NCBI RefSeq assembly: GCF_900110895.1
Contig: NZ_FOIQ01000001.1
Span: 836,472 to 900,471 of the forward strand
Length of the DNA stretch: 64,000 bases
Origin: Prevotella aff. ruminicola Tc2-24
GTDB lineage: Bacteria; Bacteroidota; Bacteroidia; Bacteroidales; Bacteroidaceae
Direction: 5' to 3'
A model generated the notes under the pieces. That model saw only the letters and a program-made list of their open reading frames with translations. It ran no database searches and was not told where the DNA came from. Of the stretch, positions 61,790-64,000 are shown piece by piece (the stretch's first letter is position 1; every line of letters begins with the position of its first letter). A program made the position numbers and the translations under genes.

Positions 61790-63304
61790 TTATGCTTGAT
61801 GTCCCCCTATCTGTTGATTGCGCTCCTTGGCAGTAGCCCCCTCCTCGAAGTTCAGTCCCCTGAGGATGGCGTTCTTTCCGAAACGCTGTTTAATCTTCAA
61901 CTGCGCCTCCTGCACACGACGTTCCTTCTCGAGCCAAGCCTGTTCCTTCTGGCGCTGTTCGTCTCTGGCCTCATAATCCGCAAACAAGTCGAGTTGCTCT
62001 GGTTCTTTCTGCCTGACGGCAAGAGAGTCCTCCGTCATCACATGATTAGTCGTCAGGTTCAGCCGTCGAATGAGCAGGTCAGGATTGACGATGCGATCGA
62101 AGAGCTCTGCCGCCCCCTCCATGATGAGCCTTGACGACGAGGTAGGCATACCGATGCTGAACGTTCCATGAGCATGTTTCGGTACCTGCTTACCATAGTA
62201 GTTCGTGGTTATCAAACCGCGATATCGAGCCCGAATCTCCAGGCGTGTCAGGCACTCCGCATCATAGCCAACAGTCAGCACCAACTGATCCGTCACCAAT
62301 CGCTTCGATACCAGTTCTAGAGCCATAGCCTCGGCCATCTCCTGCACGACTACACGGGCTTTTCTGAAGGTATACGGTTCCTTTAACACCTGCCCACTAC
62401 TGAAGGAGTTGGTCTCTGGACGATAGGCCTTCACAGCCTCCATCGTACATGGTTCCCAGCCCCATGCATGATCAATCAGCAGTTCCGCATTCACGCCAAA
62501 GAGTCGATAGAGCTGATCCTCGTTCCGCACAGACATACGCGCCAACTCACCCATCGTATCAATGCCATAGAAAGCCAGCGTCTTTGCAATACCATGCCCT
62601 ACCCGCCAGAACCTCGTAATCGGCCGGTAGTCCCATAGTTTCTGGCGATACGTCATCTCGTCGAGCTCGGCGATGCGCACCCCGTCCTTGTCGGCAGGCA
62701 TCGTCTTGGCCACGATGTCCATTGCCACCTTACAGAGATACATATTCGTGCCGATGCCTGCCGTAGCCGTGATACCCGTCTGCGAGAGTACATCGCAGAT
62801 CATCTTCATCGTCAACTGATGAGCCGTCATCTTATAACTGCCCAGATAGGCCGTTACGTCCATGATCACCTCGTCAATCGAATATACATGGATATCTTCT
62901 GGCGCAACATATTTCAAATAAATGCTATATATCTTTGAACTCACTTCAATATAGTGTGCCATCTGCGGCTTAGCTGCAATATAGTCCACGGCCCAATCAG
63001 GATGAGTCTGCAGTTCCGTGTCCGATACCGATTTCCCCATCAAACGATGAGAGGCTGTCCGACACTGTCGCTGATAGTTCACCTCACGTATCCGCTGTAC
63101 TACCTCAAAGAGACGAGCCCTACCGCTGATACCATACTGTTTCAGCGATGGAGAGACAGCCAGACAGATTGTCTTCTCCGTACGGCTCACATCAGCCACC
63201 ACCAGATTCGTGGTCAGGGGATTAAGCCCTCTGTCCACACACTCCACTGAAGCGTAGAACGACTTCAGGTCGATAGCAATATAGGTGCGCTGTTTGTCTG
63301 ACAT
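61790..63304 (-). CDS. Y-family DNA polymerase (UmuC/UvrX-like)
   Basis: 504 residues. Catalytic carboxylates in AIDLKSFYASVECV (motif I) and YSIDEVIMDV (motif III); helix-hairpin-helix near ATAGIGTNMYLCKVAMD / GHGIAKTLAFYGIDTMGELA; little-finger domain to ~390; then a Glu/Lys-rich C-terminal extension with a clamp-binding-like EQLDLF. Error-prone translesion synthesis. Start at 63304; the earlier ORF start at 63394 lies upstream of the TAACTTTG at 63331-63338. Operon with the YolD-like gene is the arrangement of Bacillus/Clostridium UvrX loci. Confidence 0.9.
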   Translation of the reverse strand: MSDKQRTYIAIDLKSFYASVECVDRGLNPLTTNLVVADVSRTEKTICLAVSPSLKQYGISGRARLFEVVQRIREVNYQRQCRTASHRLMGKSVSDTELQTHPDWAVDYIAAKPQMAHYIEVSSKIYSIYLKYVAPEDIHVYSIDEVIMDVTAYLGSYKMTAHQLTMKMICDVLSQTGITATAGIGTNMYLCKVAMDIVAKTMPADKDGVRIAELDEMTYRQKLWDYRPITRFWRVGHGIAKTLAFYGIDTMGELARMSVRNEDQLYRLFGVNAELLIDHAWGWEPCTMEAVKAYRPETNSFSSGQVLKEPYTFRKARVVVQEMAEAMALELVSKRLVTDQLVLTVGYDAECLTRLEIRARYRGLITTNYYGKQVPKHAHGTFSIGMPTSSSRLIMEGAAELFDRIVNPDLLIRRLNLTTNHVMTEDSLAVRQKEPEQLDLFADYEARDEQRQKEQAWLEKERRVQEAQLKIKQRFGKNAILRGLNFEEGATAKERNQQIGGHQA

Positions 63305-63330
63305 CTGTTTGTCATTCTCAAGATTCCTCG

Positions 63331-63338
63331 CAAAGTTA
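63331..63338 (-). promoter_or_regulatory. -7 element of the Y-family polymerase gene
   Basis: Minus strand TAACTTTG, 26 bases before the ATG; -33 box unclear. No obvious LexA-type palindrome noticed. Confidence 0.55.
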
Positions 63339-63424
63339 TGAAAAATCTCCGTATTCTGTATGGAATAGCACCCTTTTTGCACGATTTCCCACAAATCATA
63401 GCTATAATTATGGTATTTATATTA

Positions 63425-63432
63425 TCTTTGTC
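63425..63432 (+). promoter_or_regulatory. -7 element upstream of the retropepsin-like gene
   Basis: TATCTTTG; predicted start about 63437, giving a 60-base leader to the ATG at 63500. Back-to-back with the polymerase promoter. Confidence 0.55.
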
Positions 63433-63499
63433 CCTTGCAAATGGCAAGATTACGCCACCTCTGGAATATCAGAGACAAAACGACCAAAAACCAACCGAT

Positions 63500-64000
63500 A
63501 TGTACACCAGAAGCATTCTTATCACATCGGCCATATTGATGGCAACGATTTCCGTGACAGCTAAAAGTCAGATTGAATCCGTTTCGGACTTGGTTACCTT
63601 CTCAAAGAAGGACTTTGCCGACACCATCAAGATTAAGATGATGCACGGACAAGTTGTTGTGCCCGTTGAGATTGAAGGAAGCACAAAGTATCTGTTGTTC
63701 GACACAGGCAGTCCGATTGGCCTGTGGTTCGGTGAGGAGGAAGAATGGATGAAGCCAATAGATACAGACAGCATAACATTTTATGACGTAAACAATCAAC
63801 AGAATACGCACGTGATGTATCAATGCAAGTCGATGAAGCTTGGCAGTCTTGTGATTGAGCATTACCCTCTGACGGTCGAGGCTACGATGCGAAATGTGTT
63901 GTGCAACGAGTTTGACGGTATATTGGGCTTCAACCTCGTAGGGCAAGGGCTGTCGTTCAAACTCGACACAAAAGACAGTCTGCTGATTGTCACTGACAGA
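63500..64000 (+). CDS. Exported retropepsin-like aspartic protease (incomplete)
   Basis: 167 codons visible, open to the window end. Signal peptide (ILITSAILMATISVTAKS) after MYTRS. One catalytic motif LLFDTGSPIGLWF (about residues 66-78) and later FDGILGFNLVGQ, the hydrophobic-GxxG pattern near the second half of clan AA single-domain proteases. Bacteroidales encode several such exported proteins of unknown role. An in-frame ATG at 63443 exists but would break the signal peptide. Confidence 0.72.
   Translation, partial: MYTRSILITSAILMATISVTAKSQIESVSDLVTFSKKDFADTIKIKMMHGQVVVPVEIEGSTKYLLFDTGSPIGLWFGEEEEWMKPIDTDSITFYDVNNQQNTHVMYQCKSMKLGSLVIEHYPLTVEATMRNVLCNEFDGILGFNLVGQGLSFKLDTKDSLLIVTDR

Overview
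The window looks like a chromosomal segment of a Prevotella-like member of the Bacteroidales. The evidence is the recurrent Bacteroidetes promoter pattern (TTTG or TTG, 19-20 bases, TAnnTTTG), A-rich ribosome binding regions, many SPII lipoproteins, and a gene repertoire typical of the order: methylmalonyl-CoA mutase plus a sodium-pump decarboxylase, a GH57/GT4/debranching-enzyme glycogen operon, LpxK, MptD, and GH9/GH28/GH43 hydrolases. No rRNA operon, transposase, integrase, phage module or CRISPR array was seen. One tRNA (Phe, GAA) is present.

Layout. 1-5730 (minus): mutA-mutB followed without spacing by two tandem geranylgeranyl-reductase-like flavoproteins. 5953-11011 (plus): an AspT-type transporter, then OadG fused to a lamin-tail domain, a biotin carrier, the decarboxylase beta subunit and a LuxR-type regulator; together with mutAB this is most of a succinate-to-propionate pathway, but the carboxyltransferase alpha subunit is absent. 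11127-11767 (minus): a SLATT-like two-TM protein with a tiny basic partner, next to a noncoding stretch full of inverted repeats. 12636-20199: tcdA, the glycogen operon, a lipid-kinase-like gene and miaA. 20333-22590: an AT-rich pair of lipoprotein genes between two nearly identical terminators. 22988-24676: gap and mscL.

24988-34312 (plus) is the most interesting block: a DUF47/PhoU-like protein, a membrane protein resembling a PiT phosphate transporter fused to a LuxR helix-turn-helix, an OprP-like porin, a lamin-tail lipoprotein, two adjacent CYTH-type proteins, an SLC13-type anion transporter, and an unfamiliar two-TM protein overlapping a small lipoprotein gene. I read this as a candidate phosphate or polyphosphate sensing and uptake module.

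34321-43240: guaA, a MurU-like nucleotidyltransferase, an SGNH hydrolase, MptD, small proteins, and an AmgK-like kinase fused to the C-terminal domain of RapZ (probable sugar salvage). Then come a 22-base repeat array, a strong candidate small RNA with its own promoter and terminator, and groSL behind a sigma-54-type promoter. 43320-52151: GH28, sppA, lpxK overlapping a purine nucleoside phosphorylase by 116 bases, thiL, tRNA-Phe, a type II pantothenate kinase and an MFS transporter. 52302-59728: a carbohydrate-active cluster (esterase-DUF4380 fusion, GH9, lipoprotein, GH43, exported nitroreductase). 59881-64000: a second 22-base repeat array, a MATE exporter, a Y-family polymerase with a YolD-like partner, and the start of a retropepsin-like protease.
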